Source: AR5 sp041499965
Lineage (GTDB): Bacteria; Methylomirabilota; Methylomirabilia; Rokubacteriales; CSP1-6
Length of the DNA: 64,000 bases
Assembly (NCBI GenBank): GCA_041499965.1
Contig: JBGQLG010000003.1
Span: 17,108-81,107, forward strand
Direction: 5' to 3'
Shown here: positions 16,542 through 24,530 of the stretch, in pieces
Numbering within the stretch: position 1 is the stretch's first letter
How the letters are laid out: every line of letters begins with the position of its first letter
Made by a program: the position numbers and the translations under genes
Notes under the pieces: model-generated
Told to the model about the DNA's origin: nothing
The model's input: only the letters and a program-made list of their open reading frames with translations
Database searches by the model: none

Positions 16542-17899
16542 CGGTAGGCCTCGTCGGCCGACCAGCCCTCCGCGCCGATGAGCGGCACGAACGCGACGTC
16601 CTCGAGCCGCTCCTGCTCGTACGTCTCCTCGCCGGTCCGGACGACCCGCACCAGCCGTTGCGACCGCATCGTCGGTCCGACCGGCATGACGAGCCGCCCA
16701 CCCACGGCCATCTGGGCCAGGAGCGAGCGAGGGACGTCCGGGCCGCCGGCGGTGACGACGATGGCGTCGTACGGCGCGTGCTCCAGCCAGCCGAGCGAGC
16801 CGTCGCCGTGCCGGACGTGGACGTTTGCGAATCCGAGCTCCTCGAGCCGGCGCCGGGCCGACTCAGCCAGTCCCTCGAGCCGCTCGACGGTGTAGACCTC
16901 GGCGGCGATCGCGGCGAGGACGGCGGCGGCATAGCCCGAGCCTGTGCCGATCTCCAGTACCCGGTCGGCCGGTCGCAGCTGCAGCGCCTCGGTCATCGCC
17001 GCGACGATGTAGGGTTGGGAGATCGTCTGTCCCTCGCCGATCGGCAGCGGCATATCGTCGTACGCGCGATGCGCCCGCCCCGCGGGGACGAAGCGCTCGC
17101 GCGGGACCCTCCGCATGGCGGCGAGGACGGCGGGATCGCCGAGGCCACGCCGGGCGATCTGGGTCTCGACCATGCGTTCTCGCTCGTCGATGGAACTCCG
17201 TTGGCGGCGCCGTCCGACGATCTCGCTGCGGAGCAGCGCGGCGGCGTACCGACGGGCGCGCCGGCTGATCTCGCGCTGCTCGTCGGTGCCAGCGGCGAGC
17301 GCCGAGCCCGGATCGCGCCGGGGCGCGCCGGCCCCGGCGGCCTCGGCGGCGCCGGGCTCCACCGACAGGAAGCGATCGCGGATCATGTCGATGATCGCGG
17401 CGGCCGCCGCGTCGACGGTCTGGGCGGTGGTGTCGACTCGCAGCTCGGGCGCAAGCGCGAGCTCGTACTCGACGTTGACCCCGGGAACGCGCGCGCCCGC
17501 CCGGGCCGCCTGCGCGTAGATGCCGGCGGGCGCCGTGCCGCGCGGCCGCGCCGCCTCGCGCAGGCGACACACCGGCAGCGGGCAGAGGAGCTGGACTTCG
17601 GCGAAGCGCGGGAGCGTGACCCGCGCCAGGTCGCGCCAGGCGCGCCGGTGAGCGGTGGCGTCGAAGATTACCGGTATCCGGGCCTCGACGAGGCAAGCGC
17701 CGATGTAGACCAGGGCCCGGTACACGGCCTCGCGCTCGGCGTCGGTATACGTCGCCGCCGGCGTGATGACGCGCCGGATCGTGTCGAGCTCGAGCACGCG
17801 CACCTCCTCGCCGCCGGCGTGCAGCCTCGCAGCCACCGCCCGCGCGATGACGGATTTGCCGCTGCCAGGCAGGCCGGTGATCCAGACCGCCCAGCTCAT
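16538..17899 (-). CDS. Fusion of APS-kinase-like P-loop kinase and protein-L-isoaspartate O-methyltransferase
   Basis: 453 aa. Residues ~1-175 are a CysC-like P-loop kinase: ITGLPGSGKS Walker A (~7-16), then IFDATAHRRAWRD in the place of the APS-kinase lid region. A ~45-residue Ala/Gly linker follows. Residues ~235-445 are PCMT: MVETQIARRGL, RVPRERFVPA, MPLPIGEGQTISQPYIVAAM, then the AdoMet loop VLEIGTGSGYAAAVLA. PCMT repairs isoaspartyl damage in aged proteins. Stop and start codons overlap genes on both sides. Confidence 0.9.
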   Translation of the reverse strand: MSWAVWITGLPGSGKSVIARAVAARLHAGGEEVRVLELDTIRRVITPAATYTDAEREAVYRALVYIGACLVEARIPVIFDATAHRRAWRDLARVTLPRFAEVQLLCPLPVCRLREAARPRGTAPAGIYAQAARAGARVPGVNVEYELALAPELRVDTTAQTVDAAAAAIIDMIRDRFLSVEPGAAEAAGAGAPRRDPGSALAAGTDEQREISRRARRYAAALLRSEIVGRRRQRSSIDERERMVETQIARRGLGDPAVLAAMRRVPRERFVPAGRAHRAYDDMPLPIGEGQTISQPYIVAAMTEALQLRPADRVLEIGTGSGYAAAVLAAIAAEVYTVERLEGLAESARRRLEELGFANVHVRHGDGSLGWLEHAPYDAIVVTAGGPDVPRSLLAQMAVGGRLVMPVGPTMRSQRLVRVVRTGEETYEQERLEDVAFVPLIGAEGWSADEAYR

Positions 17900-18726
17900 C
17901 GCGTCTCCGGGAGCCGAGCATCAAGGGCCGCCCGGCAGTCGGCCAGGGCCTCGCCGTGCGCCGAGGTGTTTCCGGCCAGAAATGGCATCGGCGCGCCGCC
18001 GTACGCGGCCGCGCCGGGAGGGAAGCAAGGCTGACCGCGTGGATTGGTGATGGTGCCGCCAGCCTCCAGCAAGATCGCCGCTCCGGCGGCAACGTCCCAG
18101 AGCGTGGCCTGGTGATCGAGGACCACGTCGATGGCGCCGATGGCGGCATAGGCGAGGTGCAGCGCCACCGAACCGAATCCGCGCAGCTTGTAGTGTCGCA
18201 GCCAACCGATCGTCGCCGGGGCCAGCTCGGGATCGAGCGGAACGCGCACCGCGACGTTGGAGGCGGCTGTCAGCGGCCGGGCGGGCAGGGCCAGGACCCG
18301 ACCCCCGGCGACGGCACCGTGCCCGCGCATCGCCGAGCAGGTGAAGCCGGTACTGGGATCGTGCACGACGCCGGCGTGAGGCAGGCCATGCCGCAGGATG
18401 CCGATCGACACCGCGAAGCACGGAATGCCGAGCGCGAAGTTGTTCGTGCCGTCGAGGGGATCGACGACCCAGACGAACTCCCGGGCGCCCGGATCGACGG
18501 CCAAGCCCTCCTCGGCCACGATCCCGTCGTCGGGAAAGCAGGAGCGGATCCGTTCCGCGAGCCGCTCCTGGATGGCGACGTCGACATCGGTGACCCGGTC
18601 GCCGGGTCCTTTCCAATCGACACGCACCTCGGCACGGACGGCTCCGGTAGCCTGCCGTCCGCCCTGGTGTGCCAGGGCGAGGGCCAGCTGGAGTCGAGCC
18701 CCGCTCGAGCCGCGTCGGTCGGTCAT
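17896..18726 (-). CDS. Inositol-monophosphatase-family phosphatase (SuhB/CysQ type)
   Basis: 276 aa. Metal-site motifs EEGLAVD (~72), DPLDGTNNFALGIP (~90-104) and WDVAAGAAILLEAGG (~215) are intact. Family members dephosphorylate inositol phosphate, fructose-1,6-bisphosphate or 3'-phosphoadenosine phosphate; a CysQ role would fit the APS-kinase-like domain next door, but this is inference. The ATG is ~4 nt from the inferred sigma-54 start; the stop overlaps the fusion gene. Confidence 0.88.
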   Translation of the reverse strand: MTDRRGSSGARLQLALALAHQGGRQATGAVRAEVRVDWKGPGDRVTDVDVAIQERLAERIRSCFPDDGIVAEEGLAVDPGAREFVWVVDPLDGTNNFALGIPCFAVSIGILRHGLPHAGVVHDPSTGFTCSAMRGHGAVAGGRVLALPARPLTAASNVAVRVPLDPELAPATIGWLRHYKLRGFGSVALHLAYAAIGAIDVVLDHQATLWDVAAGAAILLEAGGTITNPRGQPCFPPGAAAYGGAPMPFLAGNTSAHGEALADCRAALDARLPETR

Positions 18727-18741
18727 GGACCGGCGAGCATC

Positions 18742-18756
18742 GCAACTCGAATGCCA
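18742..18756 (-). promoter_or_regulatory. Sigma-54-type promoter of the phosphatase/kinase-PCMT/metK operon
   Basis: Minus-strand TGGCAT, five bases, TTGC. Inferred start near 18730, ~4 nt before the ATG. Confidence 0.7.
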
Positions 18757-18806
18757 GCGGCGTCACGAGCCAAAACAGGGAGTTATCGTTGGCGTCCCGC
18801 GCAACG

Positions 18807-18824
18807 TGGGGCGCCTGCGCCACA
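18807..18824. promoter_or_regulatory. Putative activator site upstream of the metK operon
   Basis: TGGGGC, six bases, GCCACA, centred ~86 bp upstream of the inferred start, the same spacing as at groEL and the TraR gene. Confidence 0.5.
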
Positions 18825-18881
18825 CGGGGATGACGGGAGGCAGCCGCGCCGCACGAGCAGGGGACGTGTAGAGTACCCGCC

Positions 18882-20345
18882 GTGACCGTGACCACTGAGC
18901 CCGCTGCAGCTGAGCCCGCTCCGGCGACATCGACGGTTCTCTGGCGGGTGATCGTGCCGCTTGTGCTCGGCGCGAGCATCGTGGTGCTCCCGCCGCCCGC
19001 CGGCCTGACGCCCACCGCGTGGCACTTCTTCGCGTTGTTCGTGACGACGATCGCGGCCCTGGTCACCGAGCCGATCCCCGGCCCTGTGGTCGGCCTGCTG
19101 GGGGTGACGCTGGCGGCGCTGCTCGGCCTCGTGGCCCGCGACCCCGCCGCCTCGATTCGATGGGCGCTCACGGGCTTCTCGGACAGCACCGTGTGGCTGA
19201 TGTTCGTCGTGCTCATGCTCGCGCTCGGATATCAGAAGACGGGGCTCGGCCACCGGATCGCCCTCACGCTGGTCGAGCGTCTCGGCCGCCGGACACTCGG
19301 GCTCGGGTACGCGGTCGCGCTCGCTGACCTTGTCCTGGCGCCCCTCACGCCGTCCAACACGGCACGCGCCGGCGGCATCCTGTTCCCGATCATCCGGGCG
19401 ATCCCGGCGCTCTACGGCTCGTCGCCCGGCCAGACGGCCCGCGGGATAGGCGCCTATCTGATGTGGACGTCGTTCGCGGCGATGTGCGTCACGAGCTCGC
19501 TGTTCCTGACCGCGCTCGCGCCCAATCTGCTCGCCCAGGCGATGCTGAAGGACATCGCGCGCGTGAACGTCACGTGGGTCGAGTGGTTCGTCGGATTCCT
19601 GCCGGTCGGGCTCGTGCTGTTCGGTCTGGCGCCGCTGCTGGTGTACTGGATCTATCCGCCGACCCTGACCGCCAGCGCCGAGGTTCCGCGGTGGGCCCGG
19701 GCCGAGCTCGAGCGGCTCGGCGGTATCAAGCGCAGCGAGGTCGTGATGGCGCTGCTGGTCGCCCTCGCGCTGGCCTTGTGGATCCTGGGCAGCCGCTGGG
19801 TGAGCCCGACCACGGCCGCGCTCCTCGTGTTCTGCCTGATGCTCGTCACGGGCATCGTCGACTGGGACGATGTCCTCGGAGCCCGGCAGGCCTGGAACGC
19901 CCTCGTGTGGTTCGCCACCCTCGTGACCCTCGCCGATGGACTGAACCGGGTCGGGTTCCTCGGGTGGTTCGCGGCAGGCACGGTCGGCGCCCTCGCGCCG
20001 CTGCCCGTCGTCGCCCGGATGGTCGCCATCGTCCTGGCATTCTTCGTGGCCCACTACATGTTCGCGAGCCTCACCGCGCACACGACGGCGCTGCTGCCGG
20101 CGTTCCTCGCCGTGGTCGCGGCCAGCCCCGATCTTCCGCGGCGGCCGCTGTCGCTCCTGCTCTGCTACACGCTCGGCCTCATGGGTGTCCTCACCCCGTA
20201 CGCCACCGGCTCGGCTCCGATCTACTACGCGAGCGGGTACGTCACTCGCCGGGAGTTCTGGAGGCTCGGCGCGATCTTCGGTGCGCTCTACCTGGCCGTT
20301 CTCGTGGGCCTCGGGCTTCCTTACCTCGTGGCGCTGACCCCGTAG
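18882..20345 (+). CDS. DASS/SLC13-family anion transporter (dicarboxylate type)
   Basis: 487 aa, about 12 membrane segments. PLTPSNTARAGGILFPI (~162-178) is the SNT-type motif of the DASS family and matches the oxoglutarate/malate-translocator subgroup; the second repeat carries SLTAHTTALLPAFLA (~395) and TPYATGSAPIYYASGY (~435). It probably takes up a dicarboxylate or tricarboxylate with Na+ or H+. The GTG start was chosen as the first with a full N-terminus. No sigma-54-type promoter was found for it. Confidence 0.88.
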   Translation: MTVTTEPAAAEPAPATSTVLWRVIVPLVLGASIVVLPPPAGLTPTAWHFFALFVTTIAALVTEPIPGPVVGLLGVTLAALLGLVARDPAASIRWALTGFSDSTVWLMFVVLMLALGYQKTGLGHRIALTLVERLGRRTLGLGYAVALADLVLAPLTPSNTARAGGILFPIIRAIPALYGSSPGQTARGIGAYLMWTSFAAMCVTSSLFLTALAPNLLAQAMLKDIARVNVTWVEWFVGFLPVGLVLFGLAPLLVYWIYPPTLTASAEVPRWARAELERLGGIKRSEVVMALLVALALALWILGSRWVSPTTAALLVFCLMLVTGIVDWDDVLGARQAWNALVWFATLVTLADGLNRVGFLGWFAAGTVGALAPLPVVARMVAIVLAFFVAHYMFASLTAHTTALLPAFLAVVAASPDLPRRPLSLLLCYTLGLMGVLTPYATGSAPIYYASGYVTRREFWRLGAIFGALYLAVLVGLGLPYLVALTP

Positions 20346-20356
20346 CCGAGGCGCCG

Positions 20357-21421
20357 CTAGCGCGCCCGCCGGGGCGACGCCGTCGGCGTGCTCGCCCGTT
20401 CCAGTGCCGTGAGGATCTCGTCGCGCACCCGCCACGGGAACGCCACGCGGCGTCCGTGCCGCATGGCACCGACGCCACGCCCTGACGCCACTGAGCCGAT
20501 GACGCGACCGATGATTCCCCGCCGGGACCATGACCGTAGCAGGCGCGCGACTCGCGCTGCCGGCGCCGCGACCAGCAGGGCGCCGGAACCGATCAGTCCG
20601 AGCGGGTCGATGTCGTAGTGGCGGCAGATCCGTGCGGTCGGCGGCAGGACGGGGATCCGGTCGAGATCGACGCGAATCCGTACCCCTGACGCGAACGCGA
20701 TCTCGTGCAGGCCGGCGCGGATCCCGCCCTCGGTGGGATCGTGCATCGCGGAAGCACCGTGGCGGGCCGCGAGGAGGGCCTCGGGGACCACGGAGATCCC
20801 CGGCTCGTATCGCAGCCGCTGAGCTGCGCGCAGCAGGGCCGGCGGCAGCGCGCAGCCCAGCTCACCGGCGCGCTCCTGGGCGAGGACCGCCGTCCCCTCG
20901 ATGCCGGCGGCCTTCGTGGCCAGGAGGAGATCTCCGGCGCGTGCGCCGGCGGCGGTGACGATGCGCGACGAGAGCAGCGGGCCTTGCATGTCGCCGGCGA
21001 CCACCGGGCGTGTCACCGCGTCGGTCACTTCCGTGTGGCCCCCGGTCACCGCCACGCCGAGGGCGCGGCAGGCGGCGTCGATGTCGCGGGCGATCGCCAT
21101 GACGATCGAGGCATGGGTGCCGGGCGGCACGAGAATCGTCGGCTGGAACCAGGCCGGTTCGCCGCCCATGACGGCGATGTCGTTGGCGTTGACCTGGACG
21201 GCGTACCAGCCGACCCGGCGGCTGGTGAACGTCACGGGATCACTCTTCAAGACGAGGCGATGTCGCCCCAGGGCGACCACGGCGGCGTCGACGCCGCAGC
21301 CCGGACCGACGAGCACCCGTCGATCGGCCGCGCCGCGCCAGCGGAGGAGCCGCTCGAGGAGCCGGGGTGGGAGCTTGCCGGTGAGCAGACCCTCGGTCGC
21401 CACGGTGTTCCCCCCGTGCAT
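20357..21421 (-). CDS. AIR-synthase-like ATP-binding protein (PurM/HypE/ThiL superfamily)
   Basis: 354 aa from ATG 21421 (a GTG at 21406 is an alternative). It begins with GKLPPRLLERLL then VLVGPGCGVDAAVV, the metal-binding loop of HypE-like proteins; VNANDIAVMGGEPAWFQP (~90) and MHDPTEGGIRAGLHEIA (~225) are the conserved PurM-fold segments. It has no CGxAC-type C-terminus, so it is not HypE itself. Such AIR-synthase-related proteins are often near hydrogenase or cofactor genes; none is here. Confidence 0.78.
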   Translation of the reverse strand: MHGGNTVATEGLLTGKLPPRLLERLLRWRGAADRRVLVGPGCGVDAAVVALGRHRLVLKSDPVTFTSRRVGWYAVQVNANDIAVMGGEPAWFQPTILVPPGTHASIVMAIARDIDAACRALGVAVTGGHTEVTDAVTRPVVAGDMQGPLLSSRIVTAAGARAGDLLLATKAAGIEGTAVLAQERAGELGCALPPALLRAAQRLRYEPGISVVPEALLAARHGASAMHDPTEGGIRAGLHEIAFASGVRIRVDLDRIPVLPPTARICRHYDIDPLGLIGSGALLVAAPAARVARLLRSWSRRGIIGRVIGSVASGRGVGAMRHGRRVAFPWRVRDEILTALERASTPTASPRRAR

Positions 21422-21528
21422 GGCCGATGCCCCGCCCGGCGACCTCGAACCGGCGGAGCCCGGCCAGGACAATCGAGCTGTTGCCGCGCCGGGGTCCTCG
21501 GCGTCGCCACGGTCGGCGAGAAGGCGCT

Positions 21529-21542
21529 GCCCCATGTGGGGT
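21529..21542. promoter_or_regulatory. Palindrome upstream of the Vms1-like gene
   Basis: GCCCCA, two bases, TGGGGT. It has the recurrent half-sites but lies ~151 bp upstream of the inferred start, further than the others. A second imperfect repeat (GAGGGCGCT, two bases, AGCGCTCCCTC, 21573-21594) lies ~104 bp upstream. Confidence 0.45.
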
Positions 21543-21660
21543 ATCACTGTCCCAGCGCGGCCGCGTCCCGTCGAGGGCGCTGGAGCGCTCCCTCATCCAG
21601 ACGGTTGCGCAGGCGGGCCTCTTCACCCGCACCGCCGCCTCGGTGTCCGGTTTCGCCGCG

Positions 21661-21675
21661 TGGCATCCGCGATGC
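21661..21675 (+). promoter_or_regulatory. Sigma-54-type promoter of the Vms1-like gene
   Basis: TGGCAT, five bases, ATGC, then ACC. Inferred start near 21687, leader ~38 nt with an AGGAGG site. Confidence 0.72.
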
Positions 21676-21724
21676 ACCGCTGTCGCGGCTGACGGCAGCG
21701 GCAAAGCCGCAGGAGGACCGCGAC

Positions 21725-22855
21725 GTGACTGCTTCGTACGACGACATCGCCGCGCAGCTCGCGCGCCTGGAGCGTCTACCCGCTGCCCAACCCGGGGTGG
21801 TGAGCGTCTACCTGAACACGCGGTGGTCGGATGAGCACCAGCGCGATCGGACCCGCATCTTCTTGACCGGGGAGCTTCGCCGGGCCAGAGAGGCCGGTGG
21901 GGTCGAGCCCGAGGATCTCGACTGGATCGAGCGAGAGGGCGACATGCTCGTCGACCAGGCCGAGCTGTCGGAGGCCAAGGGTGTCGCGCTGTTCGCGTGC
22001 CGGTCCCTGGGCCTGCGCGAAGTGATTCCCGCCCGCATCCCGTTTCACGAGCGATTCGTCGTGGCGGAGCGGCCCGACCTCGGCGGGCTCGCCGAGCTAC
22101 TCGACGAGCACGCCTCGGCGATCGTCGTCTTCGTCGACGGCGAGAGTGCACGGCTGCTTCCGCTTCATCCGAGCGGGGCCGGCGCCGAGGTGGCCCTCGA
22201 ACGCGACGTGCCGGGGCGCCACACGCGAGGGGGCTGGGCGCAGCTCGCCCAGTCACGCTATGCCCGGCACATCGAGACCCACCGCGATCGACACTTCGAG
22301 GCGGTCGCCGACGCCGTCACCCACATCGCCGACACACAGGCGATCCATCGCATCCTGCTGGCCGGTCACGAGAACGAGCTCGCCGCCTTCCGGAACCAGC
22401 TTCCCGAGCGGCTGCAGCAGCTGGTGGTGGGGCAGATCCACGCCACCCGCTGGGAGCCGGCGAGTGCCATCCTGCGGCGGGCGTCCGAGCGACTCGACCT
22501 GCAGGAGCACAGCGACGAGGTGGGCGATGTCGACGACGTCCTCACCGAGGCCGCGAAAGGCGGGCGGGCTGTCGCCGGTCCTGGCACGCTGGTCGCCGCC
22601 CGCCGCGGGGCGATCCATCGGCTCTACATCCTGGCCGATCTGCATCGCCCGGGCCGAGCGTGCGAGCGCTGTGGCGCGCTGCAGGAGGCGGGCGAGAGCT
22701 GTTGGTTGTGCGGAGGGCCCACGCGCGAGATCGAGCTGGCCGCCGCCGTGGTGGATCGCGTGCAACGGACCGGGGGCACGGTGGAAACGGTCCTCTCCCA
22801 CGCGGGCCTGGCCGCGGCGGGAGGGCTGGCCGCGCGCCTCCGATACAGCCTGTAG
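21725..22855 (+). CDS. Bacterial Vms1/eRF1-like (baeRF-type) putative ribosome-rescue factor
   Basis: 376 aa from GTG 21725, preceded by AGGAGG. Order: VVSVYLNTRW opening strand (~22-31), a coiled stretch, an eRF1-domain-like core (~120-250; DGESARLLPL, RHIETHRDRHFEAVAD, ILLAGHENELAAF), and a C-terminal CERC, nine residues, CWLC zinc ribbon (~317-333). This matches the bacterial archaeo-eukaryotic release-factor-like families related to Vms1, which release peptidyl-tRNA on stalled ribosomes. The exact subfamily and activity are inference. Confidence 0.75.
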   Translation: MTASYDDIAAQLARLERLPAAQPGVVSVYLNTRWSDEHQRDRTRIFLTGELRRAREAGGVEPEDLDWIEREGDMLVDQAELSEAKGVALFACRSLGLREVIPARIPFHERFVVAERPDLGGLAELLDEHASAIVVFVDGESARLLPLHPSGAGAEVALERDVPGRHTRGGWAQLAQSRYARHIETHRDRHFEAVADAVTHIADTQAIHRILLAGHENELAAFRNQLPERLQQLVVGQIHATRWEPASAILRRASERLDLQEHSDEVGDVDDVLTEAAKGGRAVAGPGTLVAARRGAIHRLYILADLHRPGRACERCGALQEAGESCWLCGGPTREIELAAAVVDRVQRTGGTVETVLSHAGLAAAGGLAARLRYSL

Positions 22856-22890
22856 GCCTGCTGGGTCGCGCGCTCCGGCTCCTGGCGTTC

Positions 22891-23358
22891 ATGGCGCCGG
22901 CCTATGTCGCCACCATGGCGGCGCCCCTGACCAGGTACTGGAGAGGCTGGAACCGGCCGATCAACGCGCGGTGGCTCGGCAGTCACAAGACCGTGATCGG
23001 GTTCGCCGCCGGGCTCCTGGGCGCGCTGAGCACGAGCTTCGTCCAGCACGCCATCGGCTGCGACACGGGCATCGTCGACGTCGACAACTGGGCCGAGCTC
23101 GGCCTGCGCTTCGGTCTGGGGGCGATGGCGGGCGACAGCGCCAAGAGCTTCTTCAAGCGTCGCCTGGGGATTCCCCCAGGGGAGCCATGGCTGCCGTTCG
23201 ATCAGGTCGACTTCGTGCTCGGAGCGTTGATCCTCGTCGCGCCCCGCTCGACCCTCGGCCTCGGTGACGTCACCCTCGTGCTCTGCCTGAGCTTCGGCGG
23301 ACACATCGCCGTCAACCATGCGGCGTACTGGCTCGGCCTTCGCGACGTGAGGTGGTGA
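22891..23358 (+). CDS. CarS-like (CDP-archaeol synthase / DUF46) membrane protein
   Basis: 155 aa from ATG 22891. Conserved CarS segments: APAYVATMAAPL at the start, LGSHKTVIGFAAGLLGAL (~30-47), GAMAGDSAKSFFKRRLGI (~86-103) and PFDQVDFVLGALI (~111-123). CarS transfers CMP from CTP to archaetidic-acid-type lipids in archaea; bacterial homologues are unassigned. The homology seems to extend ~10 codons upstream of the ATG, where only CTG codons exist, so the true start may be non-canonical. It follows the Vms1-like gene by ~35 bp. Confidence 0.75.
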   Translation: MAPAYVATMAAPLTRYWRGWNRPINARWLGSHKTVIGFAAGLLGALSTSFVQHAIGCDTGIVDVDNWAELGLRFGLGAMAGDSAKSFFKRRLGIPPGEPWLPFDQVDFVLGALILVAPRSTLGLGDVTLVLCLSFGGHIAVNHAAYWLGLRDVRW

Positions 23359-23532
23359 CGGTCGGACGAGAGTGCCCACCCTCTCCCGCCGTTTGCGCCG
23401 AGGGCGCGGCCGGGCCGTGGAGAACGTCGCACACGATCCGCTTGACAGCGGCTGACATGCCGCGCTGAGCCAGTATCGGGTCTCCCTTGCCGGAAGCGGG
23501 GCGCGTAGACAACCACGCCCCTCGGACACGCC

Positions 23533-23559
23533 TGGGGCGCCGGTGCCCCATCTGGGGCA
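23533..23559. promoter_or_regulatory. Triple half-site activator region, BON/USP/nrdJ operon
   Basis: TGGGGC, six bases, GCCCCA, two bases, TGGGGC, then A. The right pair is a perfect 16-bp palindrome centred ~99 bp upstream of the inferred start; the two TGGGGC copies are 20 bp (two turns) apart. The same three-part layout recurs at 33848-33873. Confidence 0.68.
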
Positions 23560-23624
23560 GCCGTGATCGGTGTCGATCTCGGCCCGGTGCCGCGGAACTC
23601 TTGATTCTCAAGAGCTCGCAATGT

Positions 23625-23639
23625 TGGCAACGCGGATGC
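23625..23639 (+). promoter_or_regulatory. Sigma-54-type promoter of BON-USP-nrdJ
   Basis: TGGCAA, five bases, ATGC, then ACC. Inferred start near 23651, leader ~97 nt. The 389-bp gap before the BON gene holds this promoter and the activator sites; no other gene was seen in it. Confidence 0.7.
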
Positions 23640-23747
23640 ACCGCTCGGCATCGCGTCCGATCACAACGAGACGACGAGCACGGCGCTGCGTGCTCCGATG
23701 CCATTGGACGGAGATGATGCTGCGATGGGATGCGGAGGAACAGTCAT

Positions 23748-23934
23748 GATCCAGGGACCCAGGAAGACGGACACCCAGATCCATCACGACGTGCTCGAAG
23801 AGCTCAAGTGGGATTCGCGCGTCGACGAGACGGAGGTGGGGGTCGAGGTCGGCAAGGGGGTCGTCACGCTGACCGGCACCGTGTCGAGCTGGGCCAAGCG
23901 GATGGCGGCCCAGGAAGCGGCGTGCCGGGTGTGA
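23748..23934 (+). CDS. Short single BON-domain protein (truncated paralogue)
   Basis: 61 aa. Its sequence nearly duplicates the first BON domain of the 224-aa protein at 34041 (KKTDTQIH, ELKWDSRVDETEVGVEV, GVVTLTGTV, SWAKR, AAQEAA) but stops where the long copy continues into RVIGVLDVANN. BON domains occur in periplasmic lipid-binding stress proteins; there is no signal peptide here. GGAGG precedes the ATG, and the stop overlaps the next start (TGATG). Confidence 0.65.
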
Positions 23935-24530
23935 TGACCGCCGTCCCGAAGGGGCCGGCGCAGGAGATCCTGGTCGCCACCGACTTTTCGGACACCGGCG
24001 CCGCCGCCCTCGATGTGGCCGGGCAGTATGCGCGGGCGCTCCACGCGCGTCTGCACCTGCTGCATGTCTTCACCGAGGATGTCGACACGACGCGCCTCCT
24101 CGGCGACGCGGCCGCCGCGGTGGGAGGGGACGTTCCCGTGCTCATGGCCGGGACCGGCGGCGACCCTGCCGAGGAGATCCTGCGCTACGGCACCCAACAC
24201 GCGATCGACCTCATCGTCGTCGGTACGCACGGGCGCACCGGCGTGAGCCGGGTGCTCCTCGGCAGCGTGGCCGAGCGCGTCGTGCGCGGCGCCCGCTGTG
24301 CCGTGCTCGTGGTGCCGGCGCGCCGACAGCGTGCGGCGCCGGGGCCCGCCGCTCCGGCGGCGGCCGGCGGGGCGCTCGATGCGGAGGAGGCAGAGCCGCG
24401 GGCGCCGGCGCGACTCTGCCTGGTCTGCGCGACGCCCACCCCCGATCTGATCTGCGAGCCGTGCCGCGCCCGCATCCGCGGCGAGGCGCTGGAGCGCAAG
24501 CAGCGCGAGGAGCGCCCGGGGAGGCCATGA
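23934..24530 (+). CDS. Universal stress protein with a C-terminal four-cysteine tail
   Basis: 198 aa. Residues ~1-140 are a UspA domain: ILVATDFSDTGAAALDVA, DLIVVGTHGRTGVSRVLLGSVAERVVRGARCAVLVVP, with the ATP-binding G2xG9xGS pattern intact. An Ala/Pro linker leads to CLVC, eight residues, CEPC, then a basic helix (ARIRGEALERKQREE), a possible zinc knuckle. The paralogue at 35458 has the same tail. Start overlaps the BON stop; stop overlaps the nrdJ start (ATGA). Confidence 0.88.
   Translation: MTAVPKGPAQEILVATDFSDTGAAALDVAGQYARALHARLHLLHVFTEDVDTTRLLGDAAAAVGGDVPVLMAGTGGDPAEEILRYGTQHAIDLIVVGTHGRTGVSRVLLGSVAERVVRGARCAVLVVPARRQRAAPGPAAPAAAGGALDAEEAEPRAPARLCLVCATPTPDLICEPCRARIRGEALERKQREERPGRP

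Noticed and set aside
23440..23475. TTGACA followed by a TATCGG, sigma-70-like pair before the BON operon
   Set aside because: The spacing (~26 bp) is far from 17 bp and the -10 is poor; the sigma-54-type element downstream is a much better match.
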